Of a stretch of DNA of 64,000 nt, positions 1 through 8,004 are shown piece after piece. The position numbers and the translations under genes are program-made. Under the pieces are notes generated by a model. It did not search any database. It saw only the letters and a program-made list of their open reading frames with translations, and had not been told where the DNA came from. Within the stretch, counting starts at the first letter, position 1. Every line of letters begins with the position of its first letter. Source of the DNA: Candidatus Limnocylindrales bacterium (GTDB lineage: Bacteria; Desulfobacterota; Binatia; UBA1149; CAITLU01); contig DASPNR010000013.1 in assembly GCA_035626395.1 (NCBI GenBank), positions 25,308-89,307 of the forward strand, given 5' to 3'.

Positions 1-324
1 GGCGGCGAGCAGACAGTCCACCGCGGTTGCCGTGCGGTCGGGCGTGTACGCGTAGGCCGGACAGCCGGCAGTGGTGGGAATTCCGGCGACGTCGATGTTG
101 TCCTTGACCGCGAAGGGAATGCCGTACAGCGGCAGCGCCCGTGGCCCGATGCGTTCCAGCTCTTCGGCACGCGCGAGCAGGCTGGCGCGCTCGACCACGT
201 GCAGCCACGCCTCGGGCCGATTCGACAGCTCGATGGCATCCATCACCGCTTCCACCACTTTGGTGGCCGTGGTCCTGCCGCTGGCCAGCGCGGCGGAGAG
301 GCTTTCGATGTCGGTCAGATCCAT
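1..324 (-). CDS. atzF: Allophanate hydrolase (AtzF type), N-terminal part, runs off the window
   Basis: Read from an ATG at 324 to the window edge with no stop (108 residues). It starts MDLTDIESLSAALASG and carries the amidase-signature segment LPLYGIPFAVKDNID, whose Lys is the catalytic-triad lysine of the amidase family. Allophanate hydrolases split allophanate to ammonia and CO2 and normally follow the carboxylase, as here, 55 bp downstream of it in the same direction. The remaining amidase domain and the small C-terminal domain lie outside the window, so a different amidase cannot be wholly excluded. The pathway context makes AtzF by far the best reading: it would be the last step of guanidine or urea breakdown in this operon. 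No strong ribosome binding site is visible before the chosen ATG. Confidence 0.8.
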   Translation of the reverse strand, partial: MDLTDIESLSAALASGRTTATKVVEAVMDAIELSNRPEAWLHVVERASLLARAEELERIGPRALPLYGIPFAVKDNIDVAGIPTTAGCPAYAYTPDRTATAVDCLLAA

Positions 325-379
325 TGCCGCGACATGCGATGAAAAATGACGTCAGGTCCAGTGCTGCGCCAATGCACTC

Positions 380-3300
380 TCAGCGCGCGCGCATCCCATC
401 CGGCAGCAGTGCCAGCAGCGGCGCACCTGCGAGGACGATCTGCCCGGGCGCGCACGCCAGCTTCTCGATCGTGCCCGATACCGGTGCGGGCACGGCGGTT
501 TCGGTTTTCATCGCGGAGAGGACGACGAGGTCTTCGCCGGCCGCAACGTGCTGCCCTTCCTGGACCGGCATCGCCCACACCTGCGCACCGAAGGGAGCGG
601 TGATCACCATCGCGGCGTCCGATGCGTGGAACTCCCCGCTCCGTGCTCGCAGCGAGGCCAGGCTTCCTTCGGCGCTCCTTGCGGCTTCGAATTCCCCCGA
701 ATCCACCCAGCGCTGGCGCTCTTCGGCAAAGGCAGCCTGCTGGCGCCGCCGGAACATGCCGGCATCTTCGGCGATGGAACCGAGGAAGCGGTGGTAGGCA
801 TCGACGTCGAAGGTGTCCTCCTCGATGCGAAGCTCATGGCGTCCTTCGACGACGGCGCGCCGCAGCTCGAGAAGCTCTCCGGCCTCGACCGGATGAAACC
901 GGATCTGGTCGAAGAAGCGCAGCAGCCATGGGGCGCCCGCGTTGCTGCCGCGCCAGCGCTCGTACGTGTTCCACACCGGCACGGTGCGCCCGACCAGCTG
1001 ATAGCCGCCCGGTCCTTCCATGCCATAGATGCAGAGGTAGGCGCCGCCGATGCCGACGGCGTTCTCGGGCGTCCAGGTGCGCGCCGGGTTGTACTTGGTG
1101 GTCACCAGGCGGTGACGCGGGTCGATGGGCGTGGCCACCGGCGCGCCGAGATAGACGTCGCCGAGGCCCAGCACCAGGTAGCTGGCGCCGAAGACGATCC
1201 GGTACACCTCGTCGTGCGACTCCAGCCCGTTGATGCGCCGGATGAACTCGATGTTGCTCGGACACCAGGGCGCATCGTCGCGGACCACCGCCATGTACTT
1301 CTCGACGGTCTTGATCGCCTGCGGGTCGTTCCACGAAAGCGGCAGATGCACGATGCGCGTGGCCAGCCGCAGGCCGGCGCCCGATGCCAGGCCGTCTTCC
1401 AGCGCCTCGAGCACGCGCATCAGCTCGAGCTGCGGCAGCACGTGCGGGTCGTAGTGCACCTGCACCGATCGGATGCCGGGCGTGACGTCGATGATGCCGC
1501 GCACGCTGTCGCTGCGGCGCGCGCGCTCGAGCGCCTCGAACAGAAGCTGCGCGCGGATGCGCAGGTCGATGTCGAGGACGAGCGGCCCGTACTCGATCAG
1601 AAGATAGCGATCGCCGCTGCGGCGATAGGTGACCTCCGGCGTGGCGGCGGTCGCCGCGCGCCTGCTCAGCACGCCGCTGGTCAGCGGCCCGCGGCGCCGG
1701 CCGCCGGCCGCCGGCGTGATGCCATGGGTGCGGTCGACGTAGCCGCGCCTTTGCAGCCATGCAGCCTGCGCGTGATCGGCGGAAGTCGCCTCCTCGGTGG
1801 AAACTGCACGGAACGTGACGGTATCGCCGGGGCTGAGCTGGCCGAGCTTCCACAGGTCGGCGTGGATGACGACGGCGGGGCAGACGAACCCGCCAAGGCT
1901 CGGGCCGTCGGGGCCGAGGATGACCGGCATGTCGCCGGTGAAGTCGACCGAGCCGACGCCGTAGGCTGTGTCGTGGATGTTCGACGGATGCAGCCCCGCG
2001 TCGCCTCCGTCGCTGCGCGCCCATGACGGCTTCGGACCGATCAGCCGCACGCCGGTGCGCGCCGATTGATAGTGAACCTCGAAGGACTGTCCGTAGAACG
2101 TTTCGATGTCCTGGTCGGTGAAGAAGTCCGGATTGGCGTGCGGACCGTCGATCACGCGCAGCTCCCAGGCCGGCCCGTACTGCTGCGCCATCGCGCGCGC
2201 CCAGCCCGGCTCCAGCGGCTCGTCGGGCGCCGAGCTGGCGTCCCCGAGCGGCAGCACGTCGCCGACGACGAGCGCGCGTCCGGCATGCCCGCCGAAGCGT
2301 CCGAGCGTGAACGTCGAGCGCGACCCGAGATATTCGGGGACGTCGAGGCCGCCGCGCACCAGCAGATACGTGCGGGCGCCGGGGCCGAGGATGGCGCCGA
2401 GCTCGAGCACGAACCCGGCGGCAACCTCGATCGGTTCCCACATCGAGCACGGCCGTCCGTCGAGCAGCGCATCGATGGTGGCGCCGGTGATGCAGACGGT
2501 GGCGGCGCGGTGGAAGAGCAGCGTCGGCCCGCGGATCGTCAGCTCCAGGCCCGACGTGCCTTCGGCGTTGCCGAGGATGCGGTTGCCGATGCGAAAGGCC
2601 AGGTCGTCCATCGGCCCCGACGGCGGCACGCCCACGTGCCAGTAGCCGAGACGGGCGGGCCAGTCCTGCACCGTCGTCATCGCGCCGGCTTCGATGACCT
2701 CGACCGCGCAGGGCCGATACTCGAAATCGGCGAGCGAGCCGGTGTGATGATCGCCGCGCACCAGCTCGTGCCACTCGGCGACGGCGCGCGCGTACTCGAG
2801 ATTGGTTCGCAGCCCGCCGAGGCGGGTGCGCGACAGGGCGTCGGCGAGTCGCGCGAGCGCGGCCGCGCGGTCGTCGCCGTGGGCGATGACCTTGGCCAGC
2901 AGCGGGTCGTAGAAGGGCGAGACCTCGGTCCCGCGTTCGATCCAGCCGTCGATGCGCACGTCGTGCGGCAGCACGACCTCGGTGAGCACGCCCGAGCTCG
3001 GCTGGAAGGCGCGGCTCGGATCTTCGGCGTACAGCCGAACCTCGATGGCGTGCCCGCGCGGCCGGTGCCGATAGGCGTGCATCGGCGAAGCATCGCCGGT
3101 GCCGAGGCGGATCATCCATTCGACCAGGTCGATGCCGCACACTTCCTCGGTCACGCCGTGCTCGACCTGCAGGCGCGTGTTCACCTCGAGGAAGTAGAAG
3201 TCGCCGGTGCGCGCATCGAGCAGGAACTCGACCGTTCCGGCGGACCGGTACGAGACGGACCTGCCGAGCTCGACCGCGGCGGCGTGCATGCGTGCGGCCA

Positions 3301-4054
3301 GCGCGGGTGGCAGGTTGGGAGCGGGGCACTCCTCGAACACCTTCTGGCGGCGGCGCTGGAGCGAGCAGTCGCGCTCGCCCAGGCTGATCACGCTTCCGGC
3401 GCCGTCGCCGAAGATCTGCACCTCGATGTGGCGCGCGCGCGGCACGAACTTCTCGAGGAAGGTCTGGCCGCTGCCGAAGTGCGCGGCGGCGAGGCGCGAG
3501 ACGCGGTCGAACTCGCGCGCGAGCTCCTCGTCGTCGTGGCACAGCCACATGCCGATGCCGCCGCCGCCGGCGGTGGCCTTGAGCAGAACCGGATAGCCGA
3601 TGCCCGAGGCCGCGGCGATGGCGGCCGGCGCGTCGGCGAGAACGTCGGTGCCGGGGCAGACCGGCACGCCGGCCGCCGAGGCCAGCTCTCGCGCGCGGTG
3701 CTTGAGGCCGAAGTCGCGGATCTGCACCGAGGTCGGCCCGAGAAAGGCGATGCCGGTCGCTTCGCACGCGGCGGCGAAGTCGGCGTTCTCGCTGAGCAGG
3801 CCGTAGCCGGGATGAATCGCATCGGCGCCGTGCGTGCGCGCGACCTCCAGGATGACGTCGGCGCGCAGGTAGCTCTCGGCCACCGGCGCCGGTCCGATGC
3901 GCACGGCCTCGCTCGCCTCGCGCACGTGCCGCGCGCCCGAGTCGGCATCGGCATACACCGCCAGCGACGGCACACCGAGCCGGTCGAGCGTGCGTATGAC
4001 GCGACAGGCGATCTCGCCGCGATTCGCGATCAGGACTCTCCGCGGAAGCGTCAT
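380..4054 (-). CDS. Biotin-dependent guanidine/urea carboxylase, single chain
   Basis: A 1224-residue protein with the full urea-amidolyase carboxylase layout. A biotin carboxylase occupies about 1-450 (RRVLIANRGEIACRVIRT start, Gly-rich ATP loop KATAGGGGIGM, EVNTRLQVEHGVTE). A KipA/PxpC-like carboxyltransferase half lies at about 470-780 (VQDWPARLGYW, PPSGPMDDLAFRIGN), a KipI/PxpB-like half at about 860-1070, and a C-terminal biotinyl domain has VVLSAMKTETAVPAPVSG, whose Lys is the biotin site. The family carboxylates urea or, when flanked by DUF1989 subunits, guanidine (work on guanidine carboxylase and CgdAB). The gene sits between those subunits and AtzF, so guanidine is the likely substrate by inference. 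The residue said to separate guanidine from urea enzymes was not checked. A large hairpin lies directly before the start. Confidence 0.92.
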   Translation of the reverse strand: MTLPRRVLIANRGEIACRVIRTLDRLGVPSLAVYADADSGARHVREASEAVRIGPAPVAESYLRADVILEVARTHGADAIHPGYGLLSENADFAAACEATGIAFLGPTSVQIRDFGLKHRARELASAAGVPVCPGTDVLADAPAAIAAASGIGYPVLLKATAGGGGIGMWLCHDDEELAREFDRVSRLAAAHFGSGQTFLEKFVPRARHIEVQIFGDGAGSVISLGERDCSLQRRRQKVFEECPAPNLPPALAARMHAAAVELGRSVSYRSAGTVEFLLDARTGDFYFLEVNTRLQVEHGVTEEVCGIDLVEWMIRLGTGDASPMHAYRHRPRGHAIEVRLYAEDPSRAFQPSSGVLTEVVLPHDVRIDGWIERGTEVSPFYDPLLAKVIAHGDDRAAALARLADALSRTRLGGLRTNLEYARAVAEWHELVRGDHHTGSLADFEYRPCAVEVIEAGAMTTVQDWPARLGYWHVGVPPSGPMDDLAFRIGNRILGNAEGTSGLELTIRGPTLLFHRAATVCITGATIDALLDGRPCSMWEPIEVAAGFVLELGAILGPGARTYLLVRGGLDVPEYLGSRSTFTLGRFGGHAGRALVVGDVLPLGDASSAPDEPLEPGWARAMAQQYGPAWELRVIDGPHANPDFFTDQDIETFYGQSFEVHYQSARTGVRLIGPKPSWARSDGGDAGLHPSNIHDTAYGVGSVDFTGDMPVILGPDGPSLGGFVCPAVVIHADLWKLGQLSPGDTVTFRAVSTEEATSADHAQAAWLQRRGYVDRTHGITPAAGGRRRGPLTSGVLSRRAATAATPEVTYRRSGDRYLLIEYGPLVLDIDLRIRAQLLFEALERARRSDSVRGIIDVTPGIRSVQVHYDPHVLPQLELMRVLEALEDGLASGAGLRLATRIVHLPLSWNDPQAIKTVEKYMAVVRDDAPWCPSNIEFIRRINGLESHDEVYRIVFGASYLVLGLGDVYLGAPVATPIDPRHRLVTTKYNPARTWTPENAVGIGGAYLCIYGMEGPGGYQLVGRTVPVWNTYERWRGSNAGAPWLLRFFDQIRFHPVEAGELLELRRAVVEGRHELRIEEDTFDVDAYHRFLGSIAEDAGMFRRRQQAAFAEERQRWVDSGEFEAARSAEGSLASLRARSGEFHASDAAMVITAPFGAQVWAMPVQEGQHVAAGEDLVVLSAMKTETAVPAPVSGTIEKLACAPGQIVLAGAPLLALLPDGMRAR

Positions 4055-4055
4055 T

Positions 4056-4116
4056 GGGGTCAGGTCCCGAATCTACGGTCTTCTGCCCTGTCGCCGTAGC
4101 TTCAAGACCGGACCCC
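4056..4116. repeat. REP-like long imperfect inverted repeat
   Basis: Two 23-base arms (4056-4078 and 4094-4116) pair with 18 matches around a 15-base loop. The arms begin GGGGTCAGGTCCCGAATC and end AAGACCGGACCCC. The element lies between the second DUF1989 gene and the carboxylase start. It supplies the stop codon of the former and reaches within two bases of the ATG of the latter. It looks like a dispersed REP-type palindrome of the kind associated with RAYT transposases, but it could also act as an RNA hairpin that sets the relative expression of the two genes. Confidence 0.7.
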
Positions 4117-4785
4117 GTACACGAGCATGCGCACCGGTGTGGGGTGGAAGGCGTTGCACGGGTTGTTGATCTGCGGGCAGTTCGAGACGACGACCAGCGT
4201 GTCCATCTCCGCGCGCAGGTCGACGTACTTGCCCGGCGCCGAAAGCCCGTCGACGATGCCGAGGGCGCCGTCCGCCTCCACCGGCACGTTCATGAACCAG
4301 TTGATGTTGCTCGTCATGTCGCGCTTGCCCATGCCGCGGCGCGCGTGCTCGATCAGGAAGTTCTCCACGCACGCGTGCTGGTGCTTCGTGTGATGCCCGT
4401 AGCGCAGCGTGTTCGACTCGCAGCTGCACGCGCCGCCGATGGTGTCGTGCCGGCCGCAGGTGTCGGCGGTGATCGTCATCATCACGCGGCCCTCGGTCGA
4501 GATCAGCCGCGTACCGGTGGTAAGGAAGATGTTGCCCTGCGCGACGATCGTCTCGGGCGCGCTGTAGCGCTCCTCGGTGTCGTGGGCGTTGTAGAGGATG
4601 CAGTCGACCGCCTGATTGCCCTCGAGGTCGATGATGCGCAGCGTCTGCCCCGCCGCCACGACGAACGACCACGGCGCCCGCGCCGGCACCACGGCGTCAT
4701 GAACGACCACACCCGCGACGTCGGCGCCGTCGAGCTCGTCGACCGCCTCCGGCGCGCTCACGCCTCGGCTCCCCGCCTCGCTCAT
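4102..4785 (-). CDS. cgdB: DUF1989 protein, carboxyguanidine deiminase subunit (urea carboxylase-associated protein 2)
   Basis: 227 residues of the DUF1989 family. Recognisable features are the acidic and Cys-containing stretch DLEGNQAVDCILYNAHD, the region DTCGRHDTIGGACSCES with clustered cysteines (likely metal ligands), and NINWFMNVPVEADG. With its neighbour it would form the heteromeric enzyme that deiminates carboxyguanidine to allophanate between the carboxylase and AtzF steps. The start chosen is the ATG at 4785, because it overlaps the stop of the upstream subunit as ATGA, a classic translational coupling; a longer reading frame from 4878 would overlap that gene by about 95 bp. The last residues (YGVRS) and the stop are encoded inside the REP-like hairpin, which suggests that an insertion reshaped the C terminus. 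Assignment of the subunit letter follows gene order only. Confidence 0.85.
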   Translation of the reverse strand: MSEAGSRGVSAPEAVDELDGADVAGVVVHDAVVPARAPWSFVVAAGQTLRIIDLEGNQAVDCILYNAHDTEERYSAPETIVAQGNIFLTTGTRLISTEGRVMMTITADTCGRHDTIGGACSCESNTLRYGHHTKHQHACVENFLIEHARRGMGKRDMTSNINWFMNVPVEADGALGIVDGLSAPGKYVDLRAEMDTLVVVSNCPQINNPCNAFHPTPVRMLVYGVRS

Positions 4786-5615
4786 GCGTAGTAGTCCTCG
4801 ACGTTCTGGAACGCGCGCAGCCGTTCCGGCGTCGACGCGCGCAGCGGATCGTCCTGCCGCGTCGGATGGCCGCGCCATGCCAGCACGCGCACCGGTCCGA
4901 CGTCGTAGGTCGTGCGCGGATCGAGCACGTGCGGCGTGTTGGCGATCACGACCAGCACCCGCATCTCGGCGCGCAGCTCGACGTGGCTGCGCACGGGCTC
5001 GGCCTGCACGAAGGTAAGGGAGCCGTCGCCGCCCACGCGCACCTGCTTGAACAGGTTGACGTTGGGACAGATGTCGCGCTTGCCCAGGCCGTGCTTGGCC
5101 AGCGCCAGCACGAAGCGATCGCGCGCGCTGGGGCAGGGGCCGTGGTTGTCGCCGGTGCCGTACCTGGCGGCATTCGACCAGGGGCTGGAAGCTCCGCAGA
5201 GCGCGTCGTGGCGCGTGCTCGTATCGGCGCGGATCGAAAGCAGCACGCGTCCCATGTCCGACAGCAGCAGGTCACCGAGGCCGAGGTACGCCTGCCACTG
5301 CACCTTGACGGTATCGGCGACGTTGAGCCGTTCGCTCAGGCAGTCGGCGTTGTAGGCGAGCAGCGAAACGCACGCGTCGCCTTCCAGGTCGTCCAGGCGC
5401 ATCGTCGTGCCGCGCTCGAGGACGCGCGCGGAGTAGCCGCCCGCGTCCAGACACTCGTCCCAGCAGAGGTCCTGGAGATCGACGCCGACTGGAAGATCGC
5501 ACGCGTCGGTGACCGGAACGGTCGGCTTGGCGCGCACCGCGGCCGCTTCCCGCTGCGCCTTCGCGCGCGCGTGCTCCATGGCGCCGCGAGGCGTGGCTGT
5601 GTCGGAGGTGGTCAT
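4782..5615 (-). CDS. cgdA: DUF1989 protein, carboxyguanidine deiminase subunit (urea carboxylase-associated protein 1)
   Basis: 277 residues, DUF1989 family. Conserved blocks include LDDLEGDACVSLLAYNADC, LSIRADTSTRHDALCGAS and GLGKRDICPNVNLFKQV. It is about 50 residues longer than its partner because of a charged Ala/Arg/Lys-rich N-terminal helix (residues 10-30) and a C-terminal tail ending AFQNVEDYYA. It overlaps the next gene by 4 bp (ATGA), as expected for subunits of one complex made in fixed ratio. A purine-rich GAGGGGAC sits just upstream of the ATG. The two paralogs together are the diagnostic mark of a guanidine rather than a plain urea pathway, as established for CgdAB. The cytoplasmic location follows from the lack of a signal peptide. 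Confidence 0.87.
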   Translation of the reverse strand: MTTSDTATPRGAMEHARAKAQREAAAVRAKPTVPVTDACDLPVGVDLQDLCWDECLDAGGYSARVLERGTTMRLDDLEGDACVSLLAYNADCLSERLNVADTVKVQWQAYLGLGDLLLSDMGRVLLSIRADTSTRHDALCGASSPWSNAARYGTGDNHGPCPSARDRFVLALAKHGLGKRDICPNVNLFKQVRVGGDGSLTFVQAEPVRSHVELRAEMRVLVVIANTPHVLDPRTTYDVGPVRVLAWRGHPTRQDDPLRASTPERLRAFQNVEDYYA

Positions 5616-5672
5616 GTCCCCTCGTAACGCAAACCCGCTGCCGCAGAAACGTCGTCGCGATCGCGCTTGCCC

Positions 5673-6734
5673 CTACTTGGCGGCCGCCGCCATGAACGTG
5701 TTGTCGAATCTCAGCATGATGTTGCTGGCGTCGCCGGCCGTCTTTCCGCCCGGATACTGAATGCCGATTGCGTCGGCCGACTTGGCGCCGGCGCCGAGGA
5801 GCCCGTGCTCGAACGAGAACTTGCGCACGTGATCCATCGTCGTCGTCAGCGCCGCGCTGGCGGCGAAGTCCGCGGCCTCCTTGGGCGTGTAGAACATCCT
5901 GGTCGTTGCCAGCTGCGCCTCGAATCCGGCAAGGTCGGTGCCGGAGGCCTTGGCCATCGCTTCGCGCGCGGCCTTGCCCTTCTCCCCCTTGTCGGCCAGC
6001 AGCCCGAGCACCTCGTACCATGCGCCGACCAGCGCCTTGCCGAAGGCCGGGTTGTCCTGGAGCGTCTTGGTGTTGACGACCATCAGGTCGATGATCTCGC
6101 CGGGAATTCTGCTCGAGTCGAAGACGACGTGCGCGTCGGGCGTCCGGGCGATCTCGGAAAGCTGAGGGTTCCACGTCACCGCCGCGGTCACGGACTCGCT
6201 GGCGAAGATGCCGACGATGTCGGCGTCGGAGATGTTGACGACCTCGATGTCCTTTTCGGAAAGTCCCACGGACGCGAGCGCGCGCGCCAGCAGGTAATGG
6301 GACACCGACAGCTCGACGAGGTGGACATCCTGGCCTTTGATTTCCTCCAGTTTCGTTTTCTTCTTCAGGACGATTCCGTCGTTGCCGTTGGAGAAGTCGC
6401 CCACGATCAGGCCGGTGGAGTCGACTCCTCCGGCGGCCGGGATCGTCAGCGCATCCATGTTGGTCATGGAGCAGCCGTCGAACTGGCCGGCCGTGTACTG
6501 GTTGATGGATTCCACGTAGTCGTTGATCTGGACGATCTCGATCTCGATGCCGTTCTCCCTGGCGTGCTTCTCGATGATCCTGGAGTCGGAAAGGTAGCCC
6601 CAGGGCATCCAGCCAACGTAGATCGACCAGGCGATCTTGAACTTCTTCTTGGGCTCGGCACTGGCACCCGAAGGTGCCAGTGCCGTCCCGACGATGAGCG
6701 AGAACGCAAGGATGAAGCTGATTCTGCGAAGCAT
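5673..6734 (-). CDS. Periplasmic substrate-binding protein of a guanidine/urea-type ABC importer
   Basis: 353 residues with a clear signal peptide (MLRRISFILAFSLIVGTALA, cleavage probably after ASA) followed by a NitT/TauT-type binding fold: FKIAWSIYVGWMPWGYL, the ligand-contact region QFDGCSMTNMDALTIPAAGG, and GNDGIVLKKK. This subfamily is found beside urea carboxylase clusters and is thought to bind guanidine. The start at 6734 is preceded by GGGGACC and opens directly on the signal sequence; upstream codons in the same frame lie inside the porin gene. It is separated from its cognate permease and ATPase, which are divergent 1.3 kb away, but the gene order (channel, binding protein, enzymes) still makes one uptake-and-degradation unit. 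Confidence 0.88.
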   Translation of the reverse strand: MLRRISFILAFSLIVGTALAPSGASAEPKKKFKIAWSIYVGWMPWGYLSDSRIIEKHARENGIEIEIVQINDYVESINQYTAGQFDGCSMTNMDALTIPAAGGVDSTGLIVGDFSNGNDGIVLKKKTKLEEIKGQDVHLVELSVSHYLLARALASVGLSEKDIEVVNISDADIVGIFASESVTAAVTWNPQLSEIARTPDAHVVFDSSRIPGEIIDLMVVNTKTLQDNPAFGKALVGAWYEVLGLLADKGEKGKAAREAMAKASGTDLAGFEAQLATTRMFYTPKEAADFAASAALTTTMDHVRKFSFEHGLLGAGAKSADAIGIQYPGGKTAGDASNIMLRFDNTFMAAAAK

Positions 6735-6763
6735 GATGGTCCCCGTTCTCGGCTGGTTGCAGT

Positions 6764-7687
6764 TCAGAAGGAGAAGGTCGCGCCGCCGACGAAGCGTGCG
6801 TCGCCGTCTCTCAGATTCAGATTCGTGTCGATGTAGCGCAGGTCGATCGAGATGTTCTTGTGAACGGCAACGACCAGACCGACGTTCCAGTCGATGTACT
6901 GCTCGGCCGTATCGCCATCGTTCTCGATGAAGAGCTGATCGCCGCCGAAGTCCTTCTCGTCGTCGGTCCACGTGTAGCCGAAGTTTCCGTCTACGGTCAG
7001 GCCGACGTACTTCGCCGCCGCGCCCAGGGGGATCGGCACCGCGATGCCGGTGGACGCGTAGATGCCGTCATCGGCGAAACCGAAGTAGTTCGGCGACCAC
7101 ACCAGACCGGCCTTGGGTGTCATGAACCCGAGGTTGTAGGCAAGCTTCAGAGCGAACTCCCAGTAGCTCCAATGCGCTTCGGCCGGATACCAGAGGTAGG
7201 TGGCGCTCGTGTCATAGCTCAAGTCGCCAAGAGCTCCGGCCCAGCCGGCGAAGAAATCCTGCTCCAGATACGTGTCTTCGGTGTCACACCCGTTGGTGCC
7301 CGGCGTGCAGTTGGGTGGATTCAGTGACTGGGCAAAGTTGATCGAGGAGCCCCAGGCGCCCACGTACAGCCCGGCCCAAGGCTTCCACGTCACACCGCCC
7401 TGCAGCGCGAAGTCGCGCTGCGTCTGCGAGACGCCGCGGAACGAGTAGTCCGAGATCAGCGTGACCAGGCCGGTGACGTCGCCCGGAATGAATCCCAGGA
7501 ACTCATCCTCTTCTTCTTCCACTTCCGCCTCGGCCTTGGCTGCCGGCACCGGCGCCGGTGCTTCGGTCGTCTCCTCGTCGTCGCCATAGGCCCCGGCGCT
7601 GGCCGGCTGGGCCGCGCCCAGCATCATCGCGGTCGACAACGCCACCGTCGCCGCGCCCAGAAACACCTTCCCGTACTCGAGCTTCAT
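6764..7687 (-). CDS. TorF/Gcw_chp-family outer-membrane beta-barrel channel
   Basis: 307 residues. A signal peptide ending near PASAGAYG is followed by an acidic Ala/Glu/Pro-rich segment (about 35-60) and then alternating aromatic strands (DYSFRGVSQTQRDFALQGG, LYVGAWGSSINF, YLWYPAEAHWSYWEFALKL) ending in FVGGATFSF, a typical outer-membrane C-terminal Phe. DYSFRGVSQT is the hallmark of the TIGR02001 family of putative porins. It is the promoter-proximal gene of the guanidine operon, only 29 bp from the binding protein. I infer that it lets substrate across the outer membrane. A clear AACGGAGGATTCG ribosome binding site precedes the ATG, and a -24/-12 promoter match lies 87 bp upstream. Confidence 0.88.
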   Translation of the reverse strand: MKLEYGKVFLGAATVALSTAMMLGAAQPASAGAYGDDEETTEAPAPVPAAKAEAEVEEEEDEFLGFIPGDVTGLVTLISDYSFRGVSQTQRDFALQGGVTWKPWAGLYVGAWGSSINFAQSLNPPNCTPGTNGCDTEDTYLEQDFFAGWAGALGDLSYDTSATYLWYPAEAHWSYWEFALKLAYNLGFMTPKAGLVWSPNYFGFADDGIYASTGIAVPIPLGAAAKYVGLTVDGNFGYTWTDDEKDFGGDQLFIENDGDTAEQYIDWNVGLVVAVHKNISIDLRYIDTNLNLRDGDARFVGGATFSF

Positions 7688-7773
7688 CGAATCCTCCGTT
7701 TCCCTTTTTTCGATCCAGGCAGGCCCGGCGCGCCATCACGATCCGGGCCGGTCGCAAGTACCGACGCTTCTAG

Positions 7774-7790
7774 AGCAATGTTCACACCAA
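7774..7790 (-). promoter_or_regulatory. Sigma-54 (-24/-12) promoter match for the guanidine operon
   Basis: The minus strand reads TTGGTGTGAACATTGCT, with GG and GC separated by exactly 10 bases, as the sigma-54 consensus requires (TTGGCACG-N4-TTGCT); the TGT replaces CAC. Transcription would start about 12 bases downstream, near 7763, giving a leader of about 75 bases before the porin ATG. Sigma-54 use fits a nitrogen-acquisition operon. Confidence 0.6.
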
Positions 7791-7797
7791 CCGGTGG

Positions 7798-7820
7798 CGG
7801 GCGTTTTTCCGCCCGTTTTT
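7798..7820 (+). terminator. Hairpin with T tract in the divergent leader region
   Basis: CGGGCG (7798-7803) pairs with CGCCCG (7810-7815) across a 6-base loop, followed by five T residues. The shape is that of a short intrinsic terminator on the plus strand. It lies between the two sigma-54 promoter matches, upstream of the plus-strand one. It could therefore insulate the two units rather than end a known transcript. Confidence 0.35.
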
Positions 7821-7823
7821 GCG

Positions 7824-7855
7824 GGCACGGCGATGCCGCGTGCTCTCGCCGTGCC
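7824..7855. promoter_or_regulatory. 10-bp perfect inverted repeat, candidate activator site
   Basis: GGCACGGCGA (7824-7833) and TCGCCGTGCC (7846-7855) are exact reverse complements 12 bases apart. A second pair, GAGCAC (7886-7891) and GTGCTC (7905-7910), lies beside it. Both lie between the divergent sigma-54 promoter matches, at a distance normal for an enhancer-binding protein such as NtrC, but neither matches the NtrC consensus closely. Confidence 0.35.
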
Positions 7856-7940
7856 TATCGAGAGGGCAGGCGGTGCACGTCTCGTGAGCACAGCAGGTCG
7901 CATCGTGCTCCTGCTGCCGCGTTTGACGGCGCCTGGACAA

Positions 7941-7956
7941 TGGCACCGGCGTTGCA
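7941..7956 (+). promoter_or_regulatory. Sigma-54 (-24/-12) promoter match for the ABC transporter genes
   Basis: TGGCACCGGCGTTGCA has the GG-N10-GC spacing and matches most sigma-54 consensus positions. The predicted start near 7967 leaves about 38 bases before the permease GTG codon. It faces away from the minus-strand match at 7774-7790, so both halves of the guanidine system could share one activator. Confidence 0.65.
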
Positions 7957-8004
7957 CCTCCCGGCGAGGGACCGGTCGCGCTCCGCGCGAGCGGAAGTGC
8001 ATTC

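Noticed and set aside
548..2026. Long plus-strand open frame opposite the carboxylase
   Set aside because: Complementary to the biotin carboxylase gene; Arg/Ala/Asp-biased composition with no motif, a GC-rich shadow. The same applies to 834-3767 (minus), 2066-4099 (plus), 10806-13283 (plus), 18086-20647 (plus), 21346-24405 (minus), 25730-27943 (minus), 43780-46434 (minus) and 46682-48724 (minus).
7688..8004. Guanidine (ykkC) riboswitch
   Set aside because: Expected upstream of such genes, but neither strand shows the conserved ykkC core; only promoter matches and inverted repeats were found. A covariance search would settle it.
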